Below, in pieces: positions 38,877-48,265 of a stretch of 64,000 bases of DNA; the stretch's first letter is position 1; each line of letters begins with the position of its first letter. The stretch lies in NCBI RefSeq assembly GCF_000092305.1, contig NC_014122.1, forward strand, positions 434,001 through 498,000, in the 5' to 3' direction. The notes below the pieces were generated by a model. That model was given only the letters and a program-made list of their open reading frames with translations. It was not told the DNA's origin and did no database searches. The position numbers and the translations under genes are program-made. Source of the DNA: Methanocaldococcus infernus ME (GTDB taxonomy: Archaea > AGJL01 > Methanococci > Methanococcales > Methanocaldococcaceae).

Positions 38877-40361
38877 ATGAAGAAATTCTTAGCTATACTT
38901 TTAATATCTCTTCTCTTAGCATCAGGTTTAAGTTTCGCTCTCTCAAATAAGCCAATAGAAGGAAGGGCTAAGAATGTTATAGTCTTAATTGGAGATGGAA
39001 TGGGAATTTCCCAAGTTTATATAACTAAGCTCTGCTATGGACATTTAGCAATGGAAGACTTTCCATATTCTGGCTATGAGATGACTAATTCTTTAAGTGG
39101 TGAAGTTACTGATTCAGCTGCAGCTGGGACAGCTATAGCAACTGGATTTAAGACCTACAATAAGATTATCTCACAGGTTAAGAATAATGGGAAATATTAC
39201 AATGTAACAACTCTCTTAGAGTTGGCTAAGAAATTAGACAAAGCTACAGGATTGGTTACAACTACAAGAATAACACATGCTACTCCAGCAGTGTTTGGAG
39301 CTCATGTTGAAAATAGAGATATGGAAAAAGAAATAGCTAAGCAATACTTGGAGAAAAAAATTAATGTCCTTTTAGGTGGAGGAAAAGAGGAATTTTCTAA
39401 TGAGTTGTTGGAGAAATATAAAGAAGAAGGTTATGAAATAGTTTATAATAAAGATCAGCTGGAAAAGGCTAACAGCAAATACTTGTTAGGACTATTTTCA
39501 GATAGCCATATTCCTTATGTTTTAGATAGAAATGAAGATGTACCAAGCTTGTTAGACATGACTAAAAAGGCTATAGAGATATTGGAGAAAAATCCTAATG
39601 GTTTCTTCTTAATGGTTGAAGGTGGAAGAATAGATCATGCATGTCATGGAAATGACATAGCTTCAGTGGTAGCTGAAACTAAGGAGTTTGATGATGTTGT
39701 CAGATACTGCTTAAACTATGCCAAAAAGAGAGGAGATACTTTAGTTATTGTCTTAGCTGACCATGAAACTGGGGGCTTAGGTTTAGGATTAAACTATGGA
39801 GACTCTATAGATGAGGACAAAATTTTAAATATCAAGGCTTCAGCCTATAGAATGGCTAAGCTTATTAAAGAAGGAGCAGATCCTAAGACAGTTTTAAAGA
39901 CTTATGCCAATATAGAGCTAAATAAAGATGAATTACAAAAAATTGATGAGGCTTTAAAATCAACTAATAAGTATGCACTCTCAAATACCATAGCTGAGAT
40001 TATTGATGAGAGAGTAGGGGTTAAATTTATCTCCCATAAGCATACAGCTGTTCCTGTCCCACTCTTAGCCTATGGTCCAGGAGCAGAGGACTTTATGGGC
40101 TTCCATCACCATGTAGATACAAGTAAGTTAGTGGCTAAAGATATGCTATTTAGAGGAGACTATGCTGTCTCTATAAAAGGAATTACCCATGTTAAAGGAG
40201 ATGCAAATGGAGACTTTAAAGTAGATAAGGAAGATGCTTATATAACCTTATTATACTATGTAGGAAACTTTGCAAACACTGATCAGGAAAAATTATTAGA
40301 TATGGACAACAATGGAGTTATTGACTACAATGATGTCTACCTCATCTTAGAGCAATCCTAA
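38877..40361 (+). CDS. Secreted alkaline phosphatase with C-terminal dockerin-like module
   Basis: A 494-residue protein. A signal peptide (about 1-22) leads into a PhoA-type alkaline phosphatase domain: LIGDGMGISQ with metal-binding Asp40, VTDSAAAGTA with nucleophile Ser80, MVEGGRIDHACHG, LADHETGG and SHKHTAVPVPLLAYGPGA. The last 55 residues form two EF-hand-like loops, DANGDFKVDKEDA and DMDNNGVIDYNDV, the pattern of a type I dockerin. It is an extracellular phosphomonoesterase, and the dockerin could tether it to a cohesin-bearing surface protein. GAGGTGAA precedes the start. Confidence 0.92.
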   Translation: MKKFLAILLISLLLASGLSFALSNKPIEGRAKNVIVLIGDGMGISQVYITKLCYGHLAMEDFPYSGYEMTNSLSGEVTDSAAAGTAIATGFKTYNKIISQVKNNGKYYNVTTLLELAKKLDKATGLVTTTRITHATPAVFGAHVENRDMEKEIAKQYLEKKINVLLGGGKEEFSNELLEKYKEEGYEIVYNKDQLEKANSKYLLGLFSDSHIPYVLDRNEDVPSLLDMTKKAIEILEKNPNGFFLMVEGGRIDHACHGNDIASVVAETKEFDDVVRYCLNYAKKRGDTLVIVLADHETGGLGLGLNYGDSIDEDKILNIKASAYRMAKLIKEGADPKTVLKTYANIELNKDELQKIDEALKSTNKYALSNTIAEIIDERVGVKFISHKHTAVPVPLLAYGPGAEDFMGFHHHVDTSKLVAKDMLFRGDYAVSIKGITHVKGDANGDFKVDKEDAYITLLYYVGNFANTDQEKLLDMDNNGVIDYNDVYLILEQS

Positions 40362-41006
40362 CCTCTTTAATAACTCTTTTGGATACTCTTTTAAAGCTTT
40401 TTCAGCCTCTTTTTCTGTCATCCCACAGCCTAAGCAAACTTTTTTAGCAAACTCAAAGTTTATTATGTCTTTAGGGCTATGGGTGTCTGTATTAACAACC
40501 ATTGGAATTTTATACTCTCTCCCTATCTTTAGAGTTAAGCCATTGGTTAAGCTATGTCCTCTCCTTGAAGTAATTTCAAGGAAGATATTATTCTCTTTTA
40601 GGTTTTCAGCTGTCTCTTTATCAATAATTCCTGGATGGGCTAAGATATCAACATCCTCTGACATTGAGGCATAGTAATTAGTCCCCTCCTCAACTGGCTC
40701 AACTATGGTTTCTCCATGAACCACTACAATCTCAGCTCCACAGTCTTTAGCTTTCCTTGCAAGTTTAGGAATAGCCTTAGGAGGAACATGAGTAAGTTCA
40801 ACTCCAGCAATAATTTTTATGTCTAAATATTTCTCAATCTCCTTAGAGAGGAGAGCTTTCTCTATCAACTCTTTATAGTTAGAGAAGTCTCCATGATCAG
40901 TTATAGCTATAACCTTATGCCCTAAAACCTTAGCCCTCCTTGCAAGCTCTGAAGGGATTAGTTCCCCATCACTGTAAACTGTATGCATGTGAAAATCATA
41001 TCTCAT
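40347..41006 (-). CDS. PHP-domain phosphoesterase
   Basis: A 219-residue PHP protein with the four expected metal-site motifs: DFHMHTVYSDGE, ITDHGD, VVHGET with DILAHPG, and VNTDTHSP. Small PHP proteins in archaea act as histidinol phosphatases or as phosphoesterases of unclear substrate. Nearby hisC makes histidinol phosphate, which favours a histidinol-phosphatase-like role, but this is only inference. The ATG overlaps the flippase stop as ATGA. Confidence 0.82.
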   Translation of the reverse strand: MRYDFHMHTVYSDGELIPSELARRAKVLGHKVIAITDHGDFSNYKELIEKALLSKEIEKYLDIKIIAGVELTHVPPKAIPKLARKAKDCGAEIVVVHGETIVEPVEEGTNYYASMSEDVDILAHPGIIDKETAENLKENNIFLEITSRRGHSLTNGLTLKIGREYKIPMVVNTDTHSPKDIINFEFAKKVCLGCGMTEKEAEKALKEYPKELLKRLGLL

Positions 41007-42178
41007 CTTCTCACAACCATAAGAGCTATAATTAATATTGAGAGAGAGGCCAATAGTGTGGCTAAGCTACCTCCAACTATCCCATAGAGCTTAATCAATA
41101 TAATATTTAATATTGTATTTATGAGGATGCCAAGAACAATGATATAAAAGGAGAGCTTAGCCCTATTAACACCTTGAAGATAGGAAGAGATAATATTAAA
41201 GTAACTCATGAAAAGAGAGGAGAGAAGAAGAATTTTTAAGCAAATTTCTCCTTCTAAAGTTTTAGCATGAAAGAAGAACTCTAAAAAAAATCCTGGGAAG
41301 AGAAAAATAGGGAGTAAGATAAAAGAAGAGAAGAGAGTATTTAAAATTAAAGCTTTTTTTAATAAATTTTTATCTTTACTCTTGGCTATTTTTGGGAGTA
41401 AAGGGATTGAGATGGAAGAGGAGATCATATAGACTCCCCTTGATATTAGGGAGGAGTAGCCATAGATACCACTGAAATAACTGCCAAGGAAGGACATAAT
41501 AATAATATTGTCAAGATCTCCAAAGAGCCTGTAAGAGGCTGAGGTTAAAGAGATTGGGATAGCATACTTAACTATAGAAAAATTTATCCTTATCTTTCTC
41601 TCAAATTTCATAATCCTTAATATATAAAAGAAGAAAAGAATTCCTGTAACCAAGGAGGCTAAAGTTAAAGATAAGAAAGAGCCTAAAAGTCCTAAGGAGA
41701 TAAGAAATAATAAAAATAAAATCTTTAAAGTACTCTCTGTAAGCCAGGTTAGGCTTAACTCCTTTATCCTTAAAAGTCCTTGTAAAATGCCCCTACAGAA
41801 GGCTATAATTGAGGAGACAAAAATTGAAATTCCAAGGATTAAGTAGATAGAGTTATCAATCTCTAAGTAACCTCCACCTAATAGATACTTAATATTAATC
41901 ATTACTATAAAGCCAAAGATTGATAGGAAAAGCATGAGAAATAAGATCCCTAAATAATTTCCTAAATCCTTCTCTTTATCTTCAGCTAAGAACTTGGCTA
42001 TAGATGGAGGAATTCCTGAAGTAAAAAAAATTGTTAGAGTGTCTAAAATTGGAAGTAAAGCTCTTAAAATTCCAAAGGATGAGGTTCCTAAAAATATGGC
42101 TGTTAGGTAATAAAAAAGATATGCCATGAACTTGCTATATATATTTGACATGAGAATATATAAGCTATCTTTTATCAA
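41003..42178 (-). CDS. Polysaccharide/lipid-linked oligosaccharide flippase family protein
   Basis: A 391-residue membrane protein with about 12 helices and almost no soluble domain. The N-terminal SLYILMSNIYSKFMAYLFYYLTAIFLG and the repeated helical pairs fit the Wzx/MurJ-like MOP superfamily. Archaeal members probably flip lipid-linked glycans for surface-protein glycosylation. It starts at a TTG (42178) directly behind AGGTGAAGC. It is upstream of and coupled to the PHP gene. Confidence 0.75.
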   Translation of the reverse strand: MIKDSLYILMSNIYSKFMAYLFYYLTAIFLGTSSFGILRALLPILDTLTIFFTSGIPPSIAKFLAEDKEKDLGNYLGILFLMLFLSIFGFIVMINIKYLLGGGYLEIDNSIYLILGISIFVSSIIAFCRGILQGLLRIKELSLTWLTESTLKILFLLFLISLGLLGSFLSLTLASLVTGILFFFYILRIMKFERKIRINFSIVKYAIPISLTSASYRLFGDLDNIIIMSFLGSYFSGIYGYSSLISRGVYMISSSISIPLLPKIAKSKDKNLLKKALILNTLFSSFILLPIFLFPGFFLEFFFHAKTLEGEICLKILLLSSLFMSYFNIISSYLQGVNRAKLSFYIIVLGILINTILNIILIKLYGIVGGSLATLLASLSILIIALMVVRR

Positions 42179-42212
42179 AGAGCTTCACCTAAAAAATTTT
42201 TTGTGATCATAG

Positions 42213-42950
42213 ATGGGAAGAAAAGACAAAAACTGGATAATGAAGAGGAAGAGAGATCCTTACTATAGGTTGGCTAAAAAGTTAAAGTATAGGTCAAGAG
42301 CTTACTTTAAACTTTTACAAATCAATGAGAAGTTCCATTTTTTAAAGCCTAAACAAGCTGTCTTAGACCTTGGCTGTGCTCCTGGAGGATGGATGGAAGC
42401 TGCTAAGGAGATTGTTGGAGATCAGGGGTTGATAGTTGGAATTGATTTACAAAAAGTAAAGCCATTTAAGGATAAAAATCTTATCCCTATCCAAGGAGAT
42501 TTTACAAAGGAGAGGAATTTAAAAAAAATTAAAGAGATCTTAAGAGAGAGAGGAAGGGAGAAGTTTGATGTTGTTATAAGTGATGCTTCCCCTAACATAA
42601 GTGGCCACTGGGCTGTTGACCATGCAAGATCTGTAGAGTTGGTTAAGACAGCTTTACAGATAGCCACCGAAATGTTAAGAAAAGATGGCCACTTTGTGGC
42701 AAAGGTGTTCTATGGAGATATGGTTGATGAGCTAAAAAATTTAGCTAAAAAGTATTTTGATAAAGTTTATTTAACAAAGCCAAGAGCCTCAAGGAAGGAG
42801 AGTTCTGAAATTTATTTAATAGCTAAGAGATTTAAAGGAAAGTCTTGGGAGGAAGAAGATAGAATTGAGAGAGATATTAAGAAAGAGGAAGATGAAGAGC
42901 TATTAATTAAAAAAATAAAAAGGATGAAAGAATGTTCAAATATGCAATAA
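42213..42950 (+). CDS. rlmE: Ribosomal RNA 2'-O-methyltransferase RlmE/FtsJ family
   Basis: A 245-residue enzyme with the RrmJ signature. It opens DPYYRLAKKLKYRSRAYFKL, then motif I VLDLGCAPGGWMEAA, and carries the K-D-K-E tetrad: Lys in the N-terminal part, Asp in VISDASPNISG, Lys in GHFVAKVFYGD and Glu near SSEIYLIAK. It methylates a uridine ribose in the large-subunit rRNA. A basic and acidic tail (about 200-245) is longer than in bacteria. The next gene starts inside its last codons. Confidence 0.93.
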   Translation: MGRKDKNWIMKRKRDPYYRLAKKLKYRSRAYFKLLQINEKFHFLKPKQAVLDLGCAPGGWMEAAKEIVGDQGLIVGIDLQKVKPFKDKNLIPIQGDFTKERNLKKIKEILRERGREKFDVVISDASPNISGHWAVDHARSVELVKTALQIATEMLRKDGHFVAKVFYGDMVDELKNLAKKYFDKVYLTKPRASRKESSEIYLIAKRFKGKSWEEEDRIERDIKKEEDEELLIKKIKRMKECSNMQ

Positions 42951-44032
42951 TTGGCTCTGGAGTTTCAGCTTCAACAGTGGCTAAGGAGTTAAATGATGAT
43001 AATGTAATTGTGATTGAGAAAGGGGACAAAGTGGTTTATCAAAATGAAGGAAAGAATGTTGAAGTTATCCACACAAAGGGATTAGGAGGCTCTTCCATCT
43101 TCTCCCTTGGAAATGCTGTAATATTAAAAAAAATTGAGGGATATAAAATAAAGAGAGACCTCTATAAGGAGATTTGGGAGGAGTTAAATATAAAGGAGCC
43201 AAGTGAAGAGTTTCTTTCAGAGTTTGATAACTTCCTATTAGATAGAGGATTTAAAAAGATGAGTAAATTTATAGACTTTGACAAGTGTAACAAGTGTGGC
43301 CTATGCTCAAGGAAGCCATGTGAGGCTAAGTGGACACCAATAAATTACTTAAAGGAGAGTAGGGCTAAGATAGTGAAGAATTTTGAAGTAAAGGAAATTG
43401 TGAGAGAAAAAGATCACTTTATTATAGAAGGGGATTATAAAATTAGGGCTGAGAAGGTTATAGTTTCAGCTGGAGCCATAGGAACTGCAAGGCTCTTTTT
43501 AGATAAAGATGAAAGAGTAGGAAAGAATTTATTTGTAGACACTTTTGTTACAGTTGGAGGGATCTTAAAAGATTCTCATCTTAATAAACATCTCTCTATG
43601 TTGGTTTATAAAGACTATGGTAACTTTATTTTATCTCCTCACTACTCAAAGCTAATTTATGGAGAGATTAAAAAAGAGAGAGATGTAGAAGAGAAGGACA
43701 TAGTTGGAATTATGGTTAAAATAAAGGATGAAAATGATGGAATAGTTTTAAAGGATAGTGTAAAGAAGGAGATAAGTAGAGAAGACTTAAAAATTTTGGG
43801 GAGAGGGATAAGTAAGGCTTCAAAGTTTCTCTATGACTTAGGGGTTGAAGAGCTCTACATCACAAGAGCAAGAGGCTCACATCCTGGGGGGACATTAAGC
43901 TTTATTAAAGACTTTTCCTTAGAGGAAGATTTATATGTCTGTGACTCTTCTCTCTTTAAGGATAGTCTTGGAAAGCCTCCAATAGTTTCATTAATAGCCT
44001 TAGCTAAGACCTTTGTTAGGGAATACTTATGA
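42932..44032 (+). CDS. GMC-like flavoprotein oxidoreductase with ferredoxin-type cysteine motif
   Basis: A 366-residue protein. It has the FAD-binding opening YAIIGSGVSASTVAKEL and LGGSSIFSLGN, IVSAGAIGTARLFL and a C-terminal ARGSHPGGTL...DSSLFKDSLGKPP, the scheme of GMC oxidoreductases. An inserted motif, CNKCGLCSRKPC near residue 113, could ligate an iron-sulfur cluster, which is unusual for GMC enzymes. The substrate is unknown. It overlaps rlmE by 19 bases and couples to the next gene through ATGA. Confidence 0.65.
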   Translation: MFKYAIIGSGVSASTVAKELNDDNVIVIEKGDKVVYQNEGKNVEVIHTKGLGGSSIFSLGNAVILKKIEGYKIKRDLYKEIWEELNIKEPSEEFLSEFDNFLLDRGFKKMSKFIDFDKCNKCGLCSRKPCEAKWTPINYLKESRAKIVKNFEVKEIVREKDHFIIEGDYKIRAEKVIVSAGAIGTARLFLDKDERVGKNLFVDTFVTVGGILKDSHLNKHLSMLVYKDYGNFILSPHYSKLIYGEIKKERDVEEKDIVGIMVKIKDENDGIVLKDSVKKEISREDLKILGRGISKASKFLYDLGVEELYITRARGSHPGGTLSFIKDFSLEEDLYVCDSSLFKDSLGKPPIVSLIALAKTFVREYL

Positions 44033-44919
44033 AGTGTAAGTGTGGGAATGAAGGAATATATTATCAAGCATATTCAAATAAATATTTATGTGAAAACTGT
44101 TTTAAGGAGGAGGTTGAGAGAAGAGTAAAGAAAGTAGTAAAGCCCTATATGAAGAGAGGAGTGAAAATAAATATAGGGATTAGTGGAGGGAAGGATAGCT
44201 TAGTTATGGCTCACATTTTAAATAAACTATCTTACCCTGAGGTTAAGTTAAGATGTATTTTTATACATGAAGGTATTGAAGGATTTAGAGATAAAGCTTT
44301 AAGAGTAGTTAAGAAGTTCTGTGAAAAGGAAGGGTTGGAGTTAAAGGTTATCTATCTGAAAGAAGAGTTTAACTATACTTTAGATGAGATGATCACTTTA
44401 TTAAAAGAATATAAGCCCTGCTCAATCTGTGCTGTTTTTAGAAGATACTTGTTGAATAAGTATAGTAAAGACTCTGACTACTTAGCCATAGGACATAACT
44501 TAGATGACCATGCTCAAACTATTCTAATGAACTATATTGAGGGGAATATAAAAAATATTATTTACTTTGGTAAAGATGCTGAAGGTTTTGTTAAGAGAAT
44601 AAAGCCACTAAAGTATGTTCCTGAGGAAGAGGTTAAGTTTTATGCTGACCTTGTAAAATTAGAGTATCAAAAAGAGCCTTGTCCTTACTCTTCTCTATCC
44701 TATAGGCATAAGATGAAAGAAATTATTAAACTGTTGGAGAAGATGAAGCCAGGAGTTAGGTTTAGTATAGTTAGAGGCTATGAGAAATTAATTAAATTGA
44801 TAAACTATGAGGAAAAAATTAATAGATGTAAAAAATGTAACTATCCTTGCTCTGGAGAGTTATGTAAAGTTTGCCAATATTTAGAATTAATTAAAGAGAG
44901 GATGAAAAATGAACTATGA
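44029..44919 (+). CDS. tRNA 2-thiolation enzyme NcsA/TtuA family
   Basis: A 296-residue enzyme of the TtuA/Ncs6 family. An N-terminal zinc ribbon (CKCGNEG...CENC) is followed by the PP-loop INIGISGGKDSLVMAH, the catalytic cysteine region CSICAVFRRYLL, GHNLDDHAQTILMN and a C-terminal zinc ribbon (CKKCNYPCSGELCKVC). It thiolates uridine in tRNA and in this subgroup carries a 4Fe-4S cluster. Whether it acts on U34 or U54 cannot be decided here. ATGA overlaps join it to both neighbours' frames. Confidence 0.88.
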   Translation: MKCKCGNEGIYYQAYSNKYLCENCFKEEVERRVKKVVKPYMKRGVKINIGISGGKDSLVMAHILNKLSYPEVKLRCIFIHEGIEGFRDKALRVVKKFCEKEGLELKVIYLKEEFNYTLDEMITLLKEYKPCSICAVFRRYLLNKYSKDSDYLAIGHNLDDHAQTILMNYIEGNIKNIIYFGKDAEGFVKRIKPLKYVPEEEVKFYADLVKLEYQKEPCPYSSLSYRHKMKEIIKLLEKMKPGVRFSIVRGYEKLIKLINYEEKINRCKKCNYPCSGELCKVCQYLELIKERMKNEL

Positions 44920-46645
44920 ATATGTTAAAAAAATCTTATCTAAGAAGTTGAATTTAACTGAGGATGAGATTGAAGAGAGAGTTAAGGGGTTAATAAATGA
45001 GTATGGGGGAATTATAACCAAGGAAGCTGCCATTTTAATGCTTGCTAAGGAGGAAGGGATAGATATTGAGGAAGAGCCAGAGGAAGAGTTTAAAATTAAA
45101 GATCTTGAAGATGGAATGATAGTGAGTATAAAGGGAAAGGTTTATGATGTTAGGGAGAGCTCAACAGAGAGTCAGAGGGTTATAAACTTAGTTATTGGAG
45201 ATGAAACTGGCTATGTCCCTGTAACACTTTGGAACATTAATATAGAGTTGGAAGAAGGAGATATTATAGAGCTAAAGAAGGTTAGGGTTAAGAGGAAAAA
45301 GAGATTATCCTTAGTTTCCACTGATGAAACAGAGGTTATTAAGCTTGGAAAGGAAGAGGTTGAAACTAAGAAAATCAAAGACTTAAATATTGGAGACTTT
45401 GCAATTATTGAAGGCTCTGTCTTCTCTTCCCTACCCATAAAGAGATTTGAAAAGGGAAAGTTCAGATCTTTCATTTTGTCTGATGGAGAAGACAGTATAA
45501 GAGTTGTTTTATGGCACGACCTTGCTGACACTGAGATAAGGGTTGGAGACCTTGTTAGAGTTAAAGGTTGGATAGTCCCTAATTATTATAATCCTAACCA
45601 ACTTGAATGTAGTGCTACAAATATAGAGATCTTAGAAAGAGCAGATGGAGAGATTGAAGTAGTCCCTATTGAAGATTTAAAATATAGAGATGAAGGAGAG
45701 AGGGTTTCAATAAGAGGAAAAGTTTTAGCTAAGAGCTTAAAGAGAACTGTTGAGCTTGAAAAACCTATTAAAGTACAAGATTTGATAGTTGAAGATGAAA
45801 CAGGAAGGGTTAAAATAACCTTTTGGGGGATGGGCTGTAGTCACTTAGATAATGTAAGTGAGGGAGATATAGTTTTAATAAAGAACTGTAAGGTTAAAAA
45901 ATATGTTGGGATGGATGGAGAGGAAGTGATAAGCTTAAATGCTGGAATAGATAGTGAAGTGATCATAGAGAAAAAGGGAGAAGTTAAATTCAACAAAATA
46001 AAGGAGATACTTGAAGAAAACTTAGATATTGCCAATGTCTTTGGAGTGGTTACAGATGTGAAGGATAATATTGTTGAGGTTGATGGAGTTAAGAAGAGGG
46101 TTAAAAATGTTATTATAGATGATGGAACCCCTATAAGGTTAACCCTCTGGGAGGAAGCTGCTAACATAGAGCTGGAGGAAGGGGATGTTATTAAGGTTTA
46201 TAATGCAAGTGTTAAAAAGAATGAGCTGGTTTTAACAAGATATGGGAGGATAGAGAAGGTTAGATTTTACAATAAGAAGTTCATCATTGAGCTCATAGAG
46301 GATGAGTTATCAGAGGTTAGGGGAACAATAGTTAAGAAAGAAGAGGATGAAATTGAGCTTTGTCCAATTTGTAGGAGAAGAGTTATAAATGGAGAATGCC
46401 CAAACTGTGGAATAGTTGAAGCTGAGAAGGTTAAGCTCTTAAGAGTTATGTTAGATGATGGCACTGGAGTCTTAGAATGTAGAGCCTATGGAAAGAGAGC
46501 TGAGAAGTTAAATAGAGAGTTAGGAGATGAAATAGTGATCTATGGAATACTAAAGAATAAAATATTTAATGTTAAAGCTATAAAGAGATTTGATATAAAT
46601 AGGGAGATAGAGTACTTAAAGAAAGTCTTAGAGGAAGAAAGATGA
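44909..46645 (+). CDS. rpa: Single-stranded DNA-binding replication protein A (RPA)
   Basis: A 578-residue single-polypeptide RPA. A short helical N-terminus is followed by about four OB folds, recognisable from repeats of the form GMIVSIKGKV...VINLVIGDETGYVPVTLW, with starts near 65, 165, 275 and 385. A further OB-like C-terminal part holds a zinc finger CPICRRRVINGECPNC near residue 487. Methanocaldococcus RPA has this domain order. It protects ssDNA in replication and repair. It overlaps both flanking genes, so it is co-transcribed with ncsA and the phosphorylase-like gene. Confidence 0.92.
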   Translation: MNYEYVKKILSKKLNLTEDEIEERVKGLINEYGGIITKEAAILMLAKEEGIDIEEEPEEEFKIKDLEDGMIVSIKGKVYDVRESSTESQRVINLVIGDETGYVPVTLWNINIELEEGDIIELKKVRVKRKKRLSLVSTDETEVIKLGKEEVETKKIKDLNIGDFAIIEGSVFSSLPIKRFEKGKFRSFILSDGEDSIRVVLWHDLADTEIRVGDLVRVKGWIVPNYYNPNQLECSATNIEILERADGEIEVVPIEDLKYRDEGERVSIRGKVLAKSLKRTVELEKPIKVQDLIVEDETGRVKITFWGMGCSHLDNVSEGDIVLIKNCKVKKYVGMDGEEVISLNAGIDSEVIIEKKGEVKFNKIKEILEENLDIANVFGVVTDVKDNIVEVDGVKKRVKNVIIDDGTPIRLTLWEEAANIELEEGDVIKVYNASVKKNELVLTRYGRIEKVRFYNKKFIIELIEDELSEVRGTIVKKEEDEIELCPICRRRVINGECPNCGIVEAEKVKLLRVMLDDGTGVLECRAYGKRAEKLNRELGDEIVIYGILKNKIFNVKAIKRFDINREIEYLKKVLEEER

Positions 46646-48204
46646 AGAAGACAGCCTATTTTTGTATGGAGTTTGCTATAGATCAGGCTCTAAAAACCTA
46701 TGCTGGAGGGCTTGGCTTCCTTGCAGGCTCACACTTTAGAGCAGCTAAGAGGTTAAATCAGCCCTTGGTTGGAGTCTCCATACTATGGAGCTATGGTTAT
46801 TATGACCAAGTTAGAGATGTCAATGGAGATATGGAAGTGAAGTACATAAGAAAATATTATGAGTTCTTAGAAGACTTAAACTTCAAATTTTCCATTAAAA
46901 TAAATAATAGGGATGTTTGGGTTAAGGTTTATAAGTTAGAGGAAGATGTCTTTAACACTTGCCCAATCTATTTTTTAACCACTGACATCCCTGAAAATGA
47001 TGACTTTGGAAGGGAAATTAGTTATAGGTTGTATGATGCCAACAATCTTTTACATGTGGCTCAAGAGATTCTCTTAGGGAAGGGAGGTTACATAGCTATA
47101 AAAGAGCTTGAGAAAGATGTTGAATTATTCCACATGAATGAGCCCCACTCTCTACCATTGGTTTTTAAGATGCTCTCTGAGCATAACTTAAGCTATGTTA
47201 AAGAGCATGTAGTTTTCACTACTCACACCCCTCTACCAGAGGGAAATGAGGTTCAAGATCTAAACTTCTTAAATTCAATGAACTTCTTTGAAGATGTTAG
47301 CTTAGAGGTTGCTAAAAAACTTGGTGGTGAGCCCTTTAACTATACTGCCTGTGCTTTAAGGGTTAGTAAAAAAGCTAATGCAGTGTCTAAGAGGCATAGG
47401 GAAGTTTGTGAAGAGATGTGGAGAGGTTTAAAGGATAGGTGTGAAATTATGGCTATAACAAATGCTCAAGATAGGCATTATTGGCAAGATTCTATAATAA
47501 AGGAGGCTGCTGAGAAGTATGATATAGATCTATTAAGGGAGAGAAAGTTAGAGCTTAAAGAGATCTTATTTGAAGAAGTTGCTGATCAGACAGGAAAGAT
47601 TTTTAAAAAGAATAGGCTAACAGTGGTTTGGGCAAGAAGATTTGTTCCCTATAAAAGGCCATACATCTTACTATATGATGAGAGGAAGCTTAGGGAATTA
47701 ATAAAGAAAAAGAAAATTCAAGTAATATGGGCAGGTAAGCCACATCCAGCAGATAGTAAGATGATAGCAACCTTCAACTATATAGTTTCAAAAACAAGAA
47801 GCCTTAAAGGAGCTGCTATCTTAACTGGATATGAGTTAAAGTTAAGTAAGATGTTAAAGCAAGGCTCAGATATATGGCTCAACACTCCTAAGTTAAAGCA
47901 TGAAGCCTCTGGAACTTCAGGAATGACTGCTTCAATGAATGCCTCTATTCACATGAGCACCTTAGATGGCTGGCATGTAGAATGGGCTAAGATGTATCCA
48001 GATGATAGCTTCACCATAGGAGATGGAGTTAGGGATGATGATGAATATGTTGCTAACTGTATCTACTCTCTACTCTCAGATGTCTCTGATCTCTATGACA
48101 CTGAAGCTTGGTGGATCAAGGCTTGTAACTGTGTAAATCATATAGTTGAATACTTTGATGCTGAGAGGATGGCTAAAGAATATGCTGAGAAATTATATAA
48201 ATAA
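46642..48204 (+). CDS. Alpha-glucan phosphorylase-family (GT35) protein lacking the PLP lysine
   Basis: A 520-residue protein. It has the short GT35 phosphorylase pattern: AYFCMEFAIDQALKTYAGGLG, VGVSILWSYGYYDQ, FHMNEPHSLPL, VFTTHTPLPEGNE, VVWARRFVPYKRPY and KPHPAD. The active-site stretch reads HEASGTSGMTASMNA, with Thr where typical short phosphorylases have the PLP-binding Lys (GTSGMK). It may therefore not be a PLP-dependent phosphorylase; a glucosyltransferase or an inactive form is possible. The nucleotide reading (gga atg act gct) was checked. It couples to rpa by ATGA. Confidence 0.8.
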   Translation: MKKTAYFCMEFAIDQALKTYAGGLGFLAGSHFRAAKRLNQPLVGVSILWSYGYYDQVRDVNGDMEVKYIRKYYEFLEDLNFKFSIKINNRDVWVKVYKLEEDVFNTCPIYFLTTDIPENDDFGREISYRLYDANNLLHVAQEILLGKGGYIAIKELEKDVELFHMNEPHSLPLVFKMLSEHNLSYVKEHVVFTTHTPLPEGNEVQDLNFLNSMNFFEDVSLEVAKKLGGEPFNYTACALRVSKKANAVSKRHREVCEEMWRGLKDRCEIMAITNAQDRHYWQDSIIKEAAEKYDIDLLRERKLELKEILFEEVADQTGKIFKKNRLTVVWARRFVPYKRPYILLYDERKLRELIKKKKIQVIWAGKPHPADSKMIATFNYIVSKTRSLKGAAILTGYELKLSKMLKQGSDIWLNTPKLKHEASGTSGMTASMNASIHMSTLDGWHVEWAKMYPDDSFTIGDGVRDDDEYVANCIYSLLSDVSDLYDTEAWWIKACNCVNHIVEYFDAERMAKEYAEKLYK

Positions 48205-48265
48205 TAATTTTCACTAAAAATTATAATTAGAAAAGTTGAAGGGGGGCTTGTTAAGGGGGATTGTC

